Assembly (NCBI GenBank): GCA_947490615.1
Contig: CANLHK010000002.1
Span: 62,001-126,000, forward strand
Direction of reading: 5' to 3'
Source of the DNA: Planctomycetaceae bacterium
GTDB lineage: Bacteria; Planctomycetota; Phycisphaerae; Phycisphaerales; SM1A02
Length of the DNA stretch: 64,000 bases
The notes beneath the pieces were generated by a model. It was not told the DNA's origin. It searched no databases and saw nothing but the letters and a program-made list of their open reading frames with translations. Below are positions 42,824 to 50,715 of this stretch, in pieces. Numbering within the stretch: position 1 is the stretch's first letter; each line of letters opens with the position of its first letter. Position numbers and translations under genes: made by a program.

Positions 42824-43012
42824 GCATCGCTCAAACACGGCGATGCGAAGAATGCAGCCGCTTCAGCGGCCGCACGACAGTCGCATCGCTCAAACACGGC
42901 GATGCGAAGAGTGCAGCCGCTTCAGCGGCCGCACGGCAGTCGCATCGCTCAAACACGGCGATGCGAAGAGTGCAGCCGCTTCAGCGGCCGCACGACAGTC
43001 GCATCGCTCAAA
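42824..43012. repeat. 59-bp tandem repeat, three copies plus a partial
   Basis: Units at 42824, 42883 and 42942, with 12 bp of a fourth at 43001. The copies differ at only one or two positions. Each unit holds two inverted repeats: GCATCG/CGATGC around an 11-nt loop, and GCCGCT/AGCGGC around a 2-nt loop. The array abuts the 3' end of tRNA-His on the minus strand. It codes for no plausible protein and has no unique spacers, so it is not a CRISPR array. Confidence 0.95.
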
Positions 43013-43017
43013 TCAAG

Positions 43018-43091
43018 GGAGACCAACGGGGATCGAACCCGCGACAGCCGAAACCACAATCCGGTGCTCTACCAACTGAGCTATGGCCTCC
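43018..43091 (-). tRNA. tRNA-His (GTG)
   Basis: A 74-nt cloverleaf on the minus strand. The encoded extra G at -1 pairs with C73, the hallmark of tRNA-His. Acceptor GAGGCCA pairs with TGGTCTC (one G-T), the anticodon arm is CCGGA-TTGTGGT-TTCGG with anticodon GTG, and the T-arm has GGTTCGATCC. CCA is not encoded. Confidence 0.97.
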
Positions 43092-43102
43092 GTGAAGCGC
43101 GG

Positions 43103-43132
43103 AATCTAGCAGAAGTGGGGGTGAATGGTCAA
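43103..43132 (-). promoter_or_regulatory. Promoter of tRNA-His
   Basis: On the minus strand TTGACC (43127-43132), an 18-bp spacer, TAGATT (43103-43108). The tRNA starts 12 nt downstream. It shares the TANNNT -10 form with the tRNA-Phe promoter. Confidence 0.65.
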
Positions 43133-43262
43133 CGCCTCGGATGCGCGGTGTAGCCAAAGGGTTTGCTACGATCCGCGTTTCCATTTGGCCTTGAGCGCGT
43201 CTGGTCCGTTGACCAGGAAGGCGCTCTCACCATTCGACTGCGTCACACGAGATTCCACCGTC

Positions 43263-44840
43263 ATGGCACTCACCACGCTCCCGGTTCAGTTCGGTTCTGC
43301 AAAGCTCCACGCAAACCTCTCCGTCGCCTCGCTTGTTGAACTCGCACTTGCGCGCAACGAAGGACAGCTCGCCGCCAACGGCGCTCTGCAATGCGACACA
43401 GGTGAGCGCACGGGTCGTAGCCCCGACGACAAGTTCCTCGAAGACACCGCGGGCATCCACGGCAACATCAATTGGGGCAAGGTCAACCAGCCTGTCTCTC
43501 CCGAGAACTTCGAGAAGCTCAAGGCTGCGGCGCTTGCGCACCTGAACTCGAAGTCCGATGTCTTCCGTTTCGACGGCTATGCAGGCGCCGATCCGAAGTT
43601 CCGCCTCAAGGTCAGCGTCTTCACCGAGAAGGCGTGGCACTCGCTCTTTGCCAAGACGCTCTTCATCAATGTTCCAGATGGGCAAATGGCTTCGTTCAAG
43701 GCGGACTGGACCATCATCAACGCCTGCGGCATGAAGATCACCAACCCCGCGGAGTTCGGCCTCAAGACTCACATCGGGATTGTCCAGAGCCTCGAGAAGA
43801 AGACCGTCGTCATCGTCGGCAGCGAGTACGCGGGCGAGATGAAGAAGTCGATCTTCTACGCCATGAACTACGACCTGCCTGACATGGGCGTCTTTCCCAT
43901 GCACTGCTCGTGCAATGTGGATCGCAAGGATCCCGCGTCGGTCGCGCTCTTCTTTGGACTTTCGGGAACAGGCAAGACCACGCTCTCGGCGGATCCGAAC
44001 CGCGACCTCGTCGGTGACGACGAGCACGGCTGGTCGGAGGCAGGCGTCTTCAACATCGAGGGTGGCTGCTACGCCAAGTGCATCAAGCTCTCGAAGGAAG
44101 GCGAGCCTGAGATTTGGAACGCGATCCGCTTCGGCTCAGTGCTTGAGAATGTCGTGATGGATCCTGTGACGCGCGTGCCCGACTACGACAGCGCCAAGAA
44201 GGCAGAGAACACCCGCGTCACATACCCCGTCCACTACATCGCCAACGCGAAGATCCCGTCCGTGGCGGGACATCCCAAGAATGTCGTCTTCCTCTCGGCC
44301 GACGCGTTTGGCGTCTTGCCGCCCGTCTCGAAGCTTTCGCCTGAACAGGCGATGTACTACTTCCTCAACGGCTACACCTCGAAGCTCGCGGGAACTGAAG
44401 CGGGCGTGAAGGAGCCGCAGCCGAACTTCTCGCCGTGCTTTGGCGGCCCGTTCCTTCCGCGTCCACCGATGGTCTACGCGGAGATGCTCGCGGATCGCAT
44501 TCGCAAGCATGGCGCGAATGTCTGGCTGTTGAACACTGGTTGGACGGGTGGACCGTACGGCGTCGGCCACCGCTTCAAACTTTCCTACACCCGCACTTTC
44601 GTGACCCGTATTCTCGACGGATCGCTCGCGAAGTGCGGGTTTGAAACGCATCCGATCTTCGGGCTCTCGATGCCGACGAGCGTTGAGGGAGTTCCGAGCG
44701 AGGTGCTCAATCCGCGCAACACTTGGGCTGACAAGAGTGCCTACGACAGCAAGGCCACCGATCTGGCCAAGAAGTTCCGCGAGAACGAGACCAAGTTCAA
44801 GATGACCGCCGCGGTCATCGCCGCTGGTCCCCGCGTGTGA
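43263..44840 (+). CDS. pckA: Phosphoenolpyruvate carboxykinase (ATP)
   Basis: Converts oxaloacetate and ATP to phosphoenolpyruvate and CO2, the first step of gluconeogenesis. 525 aa from ATG 43263, the usual ATP-PEPCK length. P-loop GLSGTGKTTLSADPNR (about 231-246), the family motif TGERTGRSPDDKFL near the N-terminus, FPMHCSCNVD, LVGDDEHGWSEAGVFNIEGGCYAKCI, and the adenine-site region NTGWTGGPYGVGHR identify the ATP enzyme. The frame is open upstream to 43125 without family likeness. A TACGAT hexamer at 43167-43172 may be the -10, giving a leader of about 85 nt. A co-directional glutamine amidotransferase-like gene follows after 45 bp. Confidence 0.96.
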   Translation: MALTTLPVQFGSAKLHANLSVASLVELALARNEGQLAANGALQCDTGERTGRSPDDKFLEDTAGIHGNINWGKVNQPVSPENFEKLKAAALAHLNSKSDVFRFDGYAGADPKFRLKVSVFTEKAWHSLFAKTLFINVPDGQMASFKADWTIINACGMKITNPAEFGLKTHIGIVQSLEKKTVVIVGSEYAGEMKKSIFYAMNYDLPDMGVFPMHCSCNVDRKDPASVALFFGLSGTGKTTLSADPNRDLVGDDEHGWSEAGVFNIEGGCYAKCIKLSKEGEPEIWNAIRFGSVLENVVMDPVTRVPDYDSAKKAENTRVTYPVHYIANAKIPSVAGHPKNVVFLSADAFGVLPPVSKLSPEQAMYYFLNGYTSKLAGTEAGVKEPQPNFSPCFGGPFLPRPPMVYAEMLADRIRKHGANVWLLNTGWTGGPYGVGHRFKLSYTRTFVTRILDGSLAKCGFETHPIFGLSMPTSVEGVPSEVLNPRNTWADKSAYDSKATDLAKKFRENETKFKMTAAVIAAGPRV

Positions 44841-44885
44841 ATCGCCGAGCGTGACGAAACGACGAGTGCGAGCAAGGACTTCACG

Positions 44886-45569
44886 ATGGCGATTCATTAC
44901 TTCCAACTTGATGCCCACGGCACTCCCTGCAATCTCGGGCGCACGCTTCGTGCGTTTGGTCAGGCAATCAAGTTGATCGATGTCCACGACGCGGCATCGC
45001 TTCCGCTTGACCTCGATGAAGTGCACGGCGTGATCGTGGATGGTGGGGGCGCGTCACTCACCGCCTCAAGTGGCACGGTTGAGGCGTTTGTTCGTGCAGC
45101 GGCCGCAGCGGAGATTCCCATCCTGGCCATTGGTTCGGGCGCGCGACTTGCGGCTCGCGCGCTTGGTGGCGAAGTGAGCCCGTGCTCCGAGCGCGGACTG
45201 GTCACGGCGACACTGAACGCGGTCGGTCGCGAAGAGCCGCTCTTTGCGGGTCAACGCTGGACGAGTGAGCAAGCGGTGTGGAACGATGAGTGCGTCAGCA
45301 AACTCCCTGACGGCGCCAAGGTCTTTGGCTCGACGCCTGGGGCGAAGTTCGCAGCGTGGGGGCTCGGACCTTGGGTCGTGGCGCTGGATTGGCACTTCGA
45401 GTGGGACGCGAAAGAGATCGCAGAATGTGCGCAAGGTCGCGGCGCGGTCTCTTCTTCGTCGGTCGTCTCGATTGAGCGCCTCGGTGCGCTGCTCGCGGAA
45501 CGCGTCAGCATGGTGCTCATGCCGGTTGATCGTGTCTGCACGGGTCGCGCGCGCGACATCCGACACTAA
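44886..45569 (+). CDS. Class I glutamine amidotransferase-like protein, probably inactive
   Basis: 227 aa with the fold order of GuaA-type class I amidotransferases: GVIVDGGGASLTASSG, then PILAIGSGARLAARALGGEVSP, then a C-terminal WHFEWDAKEIAECAQ. In active enzymes the second block reads GxCxGxQ, with the nucleophile Cys; here the aligned residue is Gly83 (AIGSGA). The His-Pro-Glu of the third block is WHFEWD, so the His and Glu are not in their normal spacing. It is therefore likely a pseudoenzyme. An AAGGA site lies 9 nt before the ATG. It may be co-transcribed with pckA. Role unknown. Confidence 0.75.
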   Translation: MAIHYFQLDAHGTPCNLGRTLRAFGQAIKLIDVHDAASLPLDLDEVHGVIVDGGGASLTASSGTVEAFVRAAAAAEIPILAIGSGARLAARALGGEVSPCSERGLVTATLNAVGREEPLFAGQRWTSEQAVWNDECVSKLPDGAKVFGSTPGAKFAAWGLGPWVVALDWHFEWDAKEIAECAQGRGAVSSSSVVSIERLGALLAERVSMVLMPVDRVCTGRARDIRH

Positions 45570-45605
45570 CTCGTCACGCGGACTTTCAGACCTTGATGCG
45601 TGCGC

Positions 45606-47603
45606 TCAGGCGTGTACGGTCGTGCGGCTTGGCTTGAGTGCCACGCTGCGCGCGGTCTGCACAATCGTTGCGACATCGATGCCCGCTTCGGCGAGCTGCT
45701 CTTTGCGCTCGCCTTGGTAAATCCACCGATCAGGCAAGGCGAGTCGGGTGATGCCGCGGGAGTCGACTTGGCGCTGGTTGCATGCCTCGAGCAAGCAGGC
45801 CCCGAAGCCGCCACGAATCGAGTGATCTTCAATGGTCACGATCGGCAGGCCGCGCGCCACGAGACTCTCGACGAGCTCGATATCGACGGGCTTGGCAAAT
45901 CGCGCGTCGTAGACCTCTGCCTCGATGCCTTCCAACTGGAGCAGTCGAGCTGCTTCCGCCGCGTCAATCGCGCTCGTGCCGTAGCCGAGCAACGCGACGC
46001 GCGCATCAGGATGCACCACCAGCGCCCGCGCCTTTCCAAGCACAAACGGTGGGCAGACGGTGTCGTGGAACAGCGCGCTCACGCCATCGCGCGGATAGCG
46101 CACCGCCGAAAGTCCCGCGTCGTAGCCCGCCATGAAGGTGACACTCGCTTGCAAACTCGCCTCATCCATCGGAGCGAGCAGGCAGGAGTTCGGCAGTGTC
46201 GCGAGCAAGGCGATGTCGCAGAAGCCGTGGTGCACCGCGCCGTCGCCACCAACGAGTCCCGCGCGGTCGAGGCAGAGACGCACGGGCAGTCCTTGGAGCG
46301 CCACTTCCTGGAAAGCCTGATCAAACGCGCGCTGCAGGAAGGTCGAGTAGACAACAAGGAACGGCTTCCAACCCGACTTGGCCATGCCCGCCATCATGTC
46401 GAGCGCGTGGCTCTCGCAAATACCTGTATCGAAAACGCGATCGGGGAACTTCGCCAGTGCTTTGGTGACGCCCGTACCGTCCGGCATCGCAGCGGTGCAC
46501 GCGACCACCTTGGGGTCACTCGACATCAGGTCAAACAGCGCATCGCCGAAGGCACTCGTGAAACTCCGCGCACCCTTCTTGAGCTCGACGCGACATCCTT
46601 CGCTAATCAGCTCTTCACCTTCGTCGTTCATCATCGAGGTCGGCGCACTGGTCACCACCTTGAACGGGCTTGGTGAGTGAAAGGTGGTCGAATCGCCCTC
46701 GGCGAACTTGAACCCCTTGCCCTTCACCGTCTTGACATGAAGCACCATCGGGCGATCGAAGTGCTTCGCTTCGTTCAGCACATCGATGAGCGTCGGGAGA
46801 TCGTGCCCATCAATGGGGCCAACGGTGACAAGGCCGAAGTGCTCGAACCACGCGCCTTCGCTCACGCAAGTCTTCGACATCTCGCCGAGCTTGTGATAGA
46901 CCTCGGCCATCGTCTTACCGCCTGGCATGACCTTCGAGAGTCCTTTGGCGGCCTTCTTGAACTCGCCGTAGGTGTGGGAGAGGCGCAAGCGATCGAAGTA
47001 GGCCGCCATCGCGCCTTGAGGCTTGGCGATCGACATGCCGTTGTCGTTGAGGATCACGAGGAACTGACGCTTCAGCGTTCCAGCGTTGTTGAGGCCTTCC
47101 ATCGCGACGCCGTTCACGATCGACGCATCACCGATGATGGAAACCACGCGACGACCTTCTTGAGTGGTCTCGCTGTAGCCCTCGCCGTTCAGCGTGTCGC
47201 CACGCGCCATGCCAACGGCGGTCGAGATCGCGGTGCCAGCGTGGCCAACCGAAAAGAGGTCGTAGGGGCTCTCGCGTGGTTCAGGAAAGCCCGACATCCC
47301 GCCGCGCTGGCGCAACTTGGCCAGGAGCGGATAGCGACCCGTGAGCAACTTGTGCGGATAGCACTGATGACCGACATCAAAGAGCAGTCGATCGTGGGAG
47401 AAATCAAACACGCGATGCATCGCGATGGTGAGTTCCACGACACCGAGGTTTGGAGCAAGGTGCCCACCTGACCGCGCGACCTGCTCACAGATCGCGGCGC
47501 GCATTTCTGCGGCGAGCTCCGCAAGTCCCTCCATCGAGAGGTGGCGAACGAGGTCGGGCGAGGAGAGGGTCGGCAGGATCTTCTGGGTCACATTCGAATC
47601 CAT
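45606..47603 (-). CDS. dxs: 1-deoxy-D-xylulose-5-phosphate synthase
   Basis: Thiamine-diphosphate enzyme that joins pyruvate and glyceraldehyde 3-phosphate at the entry to the MEP isoprenoid route. 665 aa from ATG 47603; an upstream extension of 24 codons lacks family character. Hallmarks: FDVGHQCYPHKLLTGR, the FSVGHAGTAISTAVGMA segment, the ThDP motif GDASIVNGVAMEGLNNAG, VGPIDGHDLPTLIDVL, and the transketolase pyrimidine and C-terminal domains with ATLPNSCLLAPMDE and IEDHSIRGGFGACL. It lies 135 bp downstream of ispA on the same strand. Confidence 0.95.
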   Translation of the reverse strand: MDSNVTQKILPTLSSPDLVRHLSMEGLAELAAEMRAAICEQVARSGGHLAPNLGVVELTIAMHRVFDFSHDRLLFDVGHQCYPHKLLTGRYPLLAKLRQRGGMSGFPEPRESPYDLFSVGHAGTAISTAVGMARGDTLNGEGYSETTQEGRRVVSIIGDASIVNGVAMEGLNNAGTLKRQFLVILNDNGMSIAKPQGAMAAYFDRLRLSHTYGEFKKAAKGLSKVMPGGKTMAEVYHKLGEMSKTCVSEGAWFEHFGLVTVGPIDGHDLPTLIDVLNEAKHFDRPMVLHVKTVKGKGFKFAEGDSTTFHSPSPFKVVTSAPTSMMNDEGEELISEGCRVELKKGARSFTSAFGDALFDLMSSDPKVVACTAAMPDGTGVTKALAKFPDRVFDTGICESHALDMMAGMAKSGWKPFLVVYSTFLQRAFDQAFQEVALQGLPVRLCLDRAGLVGGDGAVHHGFCDIALLATLPNSCLLAPMDEASLQASVTFMAGYDAGLSAVRYPRDGVSALFHDTVCPPFVLGKARALVVHPDARVALLGYGTSAIDAAEAARLLQLEGIEAEVYDARFAKPVDIELVESLVARGLPIVTIEDHSIRGGFGACLLEACNQRQVDSRGITRLALPDRWIYQGERKEQLAEAGIDVATIVQTARSVALKPSRTTVHA

Positions 47604-47738
47604 TGGCGCAACGCAGACGGAAGCGACAGCCTGCATGTTCGCGACAGCAACGGTGATGGTATCGACGCGCACCAAACATCCTGTCGTTGGCGGGAGCGAA
47701 TCGTGGTTTTCGGTCCTGCGAGCGCGAGCGCGTTTTGG

Positions 47739-48632
47739 TTACGAGGTCCGTGTCGAGAGGAATTCGACGAGCCCGCTGAGGCGATCACCCCTTGGACCAA
47801 GCGGAGCGAGGAGTTCGAGCGCGCGCGAGCGAAGCCGTTCGACTTCGCGACGGCTCCCCTCAAGGCCGTGGATGGCGGGGTAGGTCATCTTGCCCGCCTC
47901 ACGGTCCTTCCCTGTGGCTTTTCCTGCGGTTTCGGCGGTTTGGGTCGCGTCGATGAGGTCGTCGACAATCTGGAACATCAACCCAATCGTGGCGCCAAAC
48001 TCGGAGAGCTCTTCGACCACGATCTCGTTGGCGTCCGCAGCCAATGCGCCCATCGTGCAGCAGCATTCCAAGAGCGCGCCCGTCTTGTTCTGGTGGACCA
48101 ACGCTACGCGCGCGGCGTCGTCGAGCTGTGCAGGGAACTCCCGCACGGTGTCGTACACCTGCCCAGCGATCATGCGCACGGTGGCGCCGAGGAGAGAGCG
48201 TTGAATCAGCGGTGCGTTGCGCGCGCACTGTCCGGCACTCAACGGCGCCAACGCGAGGAGGCAATCTCCAGCAAGAATCGCCATGGCCTCTCCAAACGCG
48301 ACATGACAGGTCGGTTGTCCGCGTCGCAGCGCGTCGTTGTCGAGCGCGGGTAGATCATCGTGGACCAAACTAAACGCGTGCACGAGTTCAATCGCCACGG
48401 CTGCAGGCATCGCGTCGGTTTCCGTGCCTCCAGCGGCGTGGGCGCTCTCGAGCACGAGGAGTGGCCTGAGCCGCTTCCCGCCCGCCATCACGGCGTGGGT
48501 ACAGGCTGCGCGAAGATTCTCTGGAAGCGGCTGGGCCTCGAGGAAGGCAGCGAGCGCCCGCTCAACGGCTGCGTGGAGCCGCGCATCAAGTGGAACGGTC
48601 GGGGAGTTTGGCTTCGCGGGAGTCGCGCCCAT
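47739..48632 (-). CDS. ispA: Farnesyl/geranyl diphosphate synthase (polyprenyl synthetase)
   Basis: 297 aa from ATG 48632. The first Asp-rich motif is LVHDDLPALDNDALRRGQPTCH (DDxxxxD), the second MFQIVDDLIDATQTAETAGKATGKD. KRLRPLLVLESAHAAGG, upstream of the first motif, and the position five residues before it suggest a short-chain product. Exact chain length is not readable from the sequence. Divergent from the ExbB-like gene, with a TACATT box 9 nt before the ATG and no Shine-Dalgarno site. Followed by dxs. Confidence 0.9.
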   Translation of the reverse strand: MGATPAKPNSPTVPLDARLHAAVERALAAFLEAQPLPENLRAACTHAVMAGGKRLRPLLVLESAHAAGGTETDAMPAAVAIELVHAFSLVHDDLPALDNDALRRGQPTCHVAFGEAMAILAGDCLLALAPLSAGQCARNAPLIQRSLLGATVRMIAGQVYDTVREFPAQLDDAARVALVHQNKTGALLECCCTMGALAADANEIVVEELSEFGATIGLMFQIVDDLIDATQTAETAGKATGKDREAGKMTYPAIHGLEGSRREVERLRSRALELLAPLGPRGDRLSGLVEFLSTRTS

Positions 48633-48641
48633 CACGCGCCG

Positions 48642-48647
48642 AATGTA
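48642..48647 (-). promoter_or_regulatory. Putative -10 box (TACATT) of ispA
   Basis: TANNNT hexamer on the minus strand ending 9 nt before the ispA ATG, in a 56-bp divergent gap. Confidence 0.35.
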
Positions 48648-48675
48648 CCGCAATCACGGCAACGGCCCGCTGGGG

Positions 48676-48681
48676 TAGGAT
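48676..48681 (+). promoter_or_regulatory. Putative -10 box (TAGGAT) of the ExbB-like gene
   Basis: TAGGAT ends 7 nt before ATG 48689. It contains AGGA, so it might be a ribosome site instead. A second in-frame ATG at 48680 overlaps the hexamer, which argues for 48689 as the start. Confidence 0.3.
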
Positions 48682-48688
48682 GAATCGA

Positions 48689-49321
48689 ATGCAGGGCATC
48701 TGGGACTTCTTCACGGTCATGGAACGCGGCGGGCCAATCATGTGGCCGCTCTTGGGTATCAGTGTCGTGGCGGTTGCCGTCACGCTCGAGCGCACCTGGT
48801 TCTGGTTCAATCTGCACTCGGCACGAGAGACGCTGCGCTACCGGCAATTGCTTGCGGCTTTTCGCAACGGCGATCGCTCCAAGGCCGAGAGTCTGCTGCG
48901 CAATCCTGGTGGTGTGTACGACCAACTGGCGCGCCGCATGTTGGAAGATGGACCCGACGACGCGACGGCGCTTGAGCAGGTCGAAGAACTTCGTGCGCAG
49001 ACCGAGCGGTTCTCCACTGTGCTGTCGACCATCGTCACAGCCTGCCCGATGCTTGGCATCTTGGGAACGGTGAGCGGAATCATCCAATCGTTTGAGTTGC
49101 TCGGCGGGAAGCAGACCATCATCGACCCCAATGATGTTTCGGGCGGCATCGGTGAAGCGCTCATCTCCACCGCGGGCGGACTCGTCATCGCACTCGCCGC
49201 GCTCTTCCCCTACATGGTGTTTCGAGTGCAATCCGAGCGCGCGCTCGGCAGATTTGAAGCCATGGTCAGCGCCGCCAAGCAGGGGCTTGGGCCTACGCGC
49301 AACTGGTCGGTTCGAAAATGA
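48689..49321 (+). CDS. MotA/TolQ/ExbB proton channel family protein
   Basis: 210 aa, about the size of ExbB. Three membrane segments are visible: GGPIMWPLLGISVVAVAVTL near the N-terminus, then VLSTIVTACPMLGILGTVSGIIQSF and GEALISTAGGLVIALAALFPY. The last two contain the family motifs (LGxLGTVxGxxxxF, and the ALxxTAxGLxxAxP helix as ALISTAGGLVIALAA). The protein would energise a TonB- or Tol-like transporter with ExbD/TolR, but no partner is next to it. Its stop overlaps the next ATG by 4 nt (49318-49321). Confidence 0.88.
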   Translation: MQGIWDFFTVMERGGPIMWPLLGISVVAVAVTLERTWFWFNLHSARETLRYRQLLAAFRNGDRSKAESLLRNPGGVYDQLARRMLEDGPDDATALEQVEELRAQTERFSTVLSTIVTACPMLGILGTVSGIIQSFELLGGKQTIIDPNDVSGGIGEALISTAGGLVIALAALFPYMVFRVQSERALGRFEAMVSAAKQGLGPTRNWSVRK

Positions 49322-50715
49322 GCCGCGCGTGCGGCGCACTGCTCACTGCTGCGGCAGTTCTCTTGGGCGCCAGTCTCTTGGGCGCCAGCGCGCGCGCTTC
49401 ATCGGTTGAAGATCGGCCGTCCCCGTTCGTGCGGAGCTCATCGCGCGACGGCTTCACAAGCCTCGAGACGCGCTCGTTGACCTATCGGCGAAGCGACGGA
49501 ACAGGAGCGTTGGTCACACTCGTTGGAGTTGTCCACATCGGCGACGAGTCGTACTACGACCAGCTGGTATCGCTGCTCGACACACATGAACTCGTGCTCT
49601 ACGAGAGCGTGCTTCCGCGCGGCGCGTTCGGCGCTTCTGGTGTCGACGACGCTGCGCGACAACGCAGCACGCAGGACTCGATGCTCTTTGTGCGCAGTGT
49701 GCTGGCGAATCATGTTCGAGTCACCGGTGCGCTTCCTGAGTCGTTGGGAGCGCTTCGCGCTTTTTCGGCGAGCAAGGACTCGCGCACCGCGCGCTCGCTG
49801 GACCTTGCCTCGGTCGATGGTTGGGGTGCGTCGCTTGCGTATGAACGCGCGGGTCCGATGGCGTATCGCTTGGTGTCGCTCGGTTCCGACGGGAGGAGCG
49901 GAGGTCGAGATCACGCGATGGACCTTGTCCTTCAGAGCTTCCCCGCGTCGGATGAACTCGAGTTTGGCGAGCCGAAGGATTCCGCGGCGAAGGACCGTCG
50001 ACGCGATCTGTACAGCGAACTCGCTGAGGCTCTCGACACAGGATTGCAGGTGCGCACCATCAACTACGACCGTGCCACATGGGTTCCTGCGGATCTTCCG
50101 ATCGAAGAGTTGCTCGATCGACTCTGGGCGCGCGGCGAGCGAAGTTCCACGCTCGAGTTCCTTTCGCGTGAAGATGGATTCCAACAGGGGATGATCCGAT
50201 TCCTCCTCTCGTTGGTCTCGAAGTCTCCCTCGTTCAAGAAACTGGTGATTGAAGCGCTCGGGAGTAGCGGTGCAGCGTCTGGTCGCGGCGGCAAGTCGAT
50301 GGGTCTTGGCTCGGTTGATCAGCGCTTGATTCTCACCGAGCGCAACGACGCGGTGCTCGACCAACTTCGCATGCGTTTGCAGGCGCCCAACGCGCCACAC
50401 TCCATTGCCATCTTCTACGGCGCGGCGCACATGGCGGAGTTCGAAGCGTCACTGCGCGCCGAGCTCAAGCTCATCCCTGGCGCGGCGGCGACGGACTCGC
50501 ACTGGTTCTGTGCGATGGCGGCCGAAGAATGGAGTGCCAAGAAGATCCGCGCGCGCATCACGGCGCTCGAAGCGGAGCGCGCCAAGGGCATCGCTGCCGA
50601 TCCACTCGGTGCGTATCCCGCGTGTGAACGGATCGAGTCGCTTATCGCGCAGCTGCAGGCGCGGCTTGCGCGGTTGGATTCCCCGCCGCCACATCCTCAG
50701 GGTGGGAAAAGTTGA
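49318..50715 (+). CDS. TraB/TIKI-like exported protein with GspG-like insert
   Basis: 465 aa, ATG overlapping the previous stop (ATGA). N-terminal hydrophobic signal (CGALLTAAAVLLGASLLGASARA). The TraB/GumN/TIKI fold motifs are VTLVGVVHIGDESYYD (GxxH at 70-73) with LYES (Glu96), ERNDAVLDQL at about 341 and IAIFYGAAHM (367-372), which place it near the metal-dependent putative hydrolase family. Between residues about 105 and 215 is a segment with VDGWGASLAY and LVSLGSDGRSGG, a motif otherwise typical of pseudopilin GspG C-termini. Function unknown. The 3' 74 bp overlap the convergent prepilin gene. Confidence 0.75.
   Translation: MSRACGALLTAAAVLLGASLLGASARASSVEDRPSPFVRSSSRDGFTSLETRSLTYRRSDGTGALVTLVGVVHIGDESYYDQLVSLLDTHELVLYESVLPRGAFGASGVDDAARQRSTQDSMLFVRSVLANHVRVTGALPESLGALRAFSASKDSRTARSLDLASVDGWGASLAYERAGPMAYRLVSLGSDGRSGGRDHAMDLVLQSFPASDELEFGEPKDSAAKDRRRDLYSELAEALDTGLQVRTINYDRATWVPADLPIEELLDRLWARGERSSTLEFLSREDGFQQGMIRFLLSLVSKSPSFKKLVIEALGSSGAASGRGGKSMGLGSVDQRLILTERNDAVLDQLRMRLQAPNAPHSIAIFYGAAHMAEFEASLRAELKLIPGAAATDSHWFCAMAAEEWSAKKIRARITALEAERAKGIAADPLGAYPACERIESLIAQLQARLARLDSPPPHPQGGKS

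Noticed and set aside
42824-43012. CRISPR array
   Set aside because: The 59-bp units abut each other with no unique spacers, and no cas gene is nearby.
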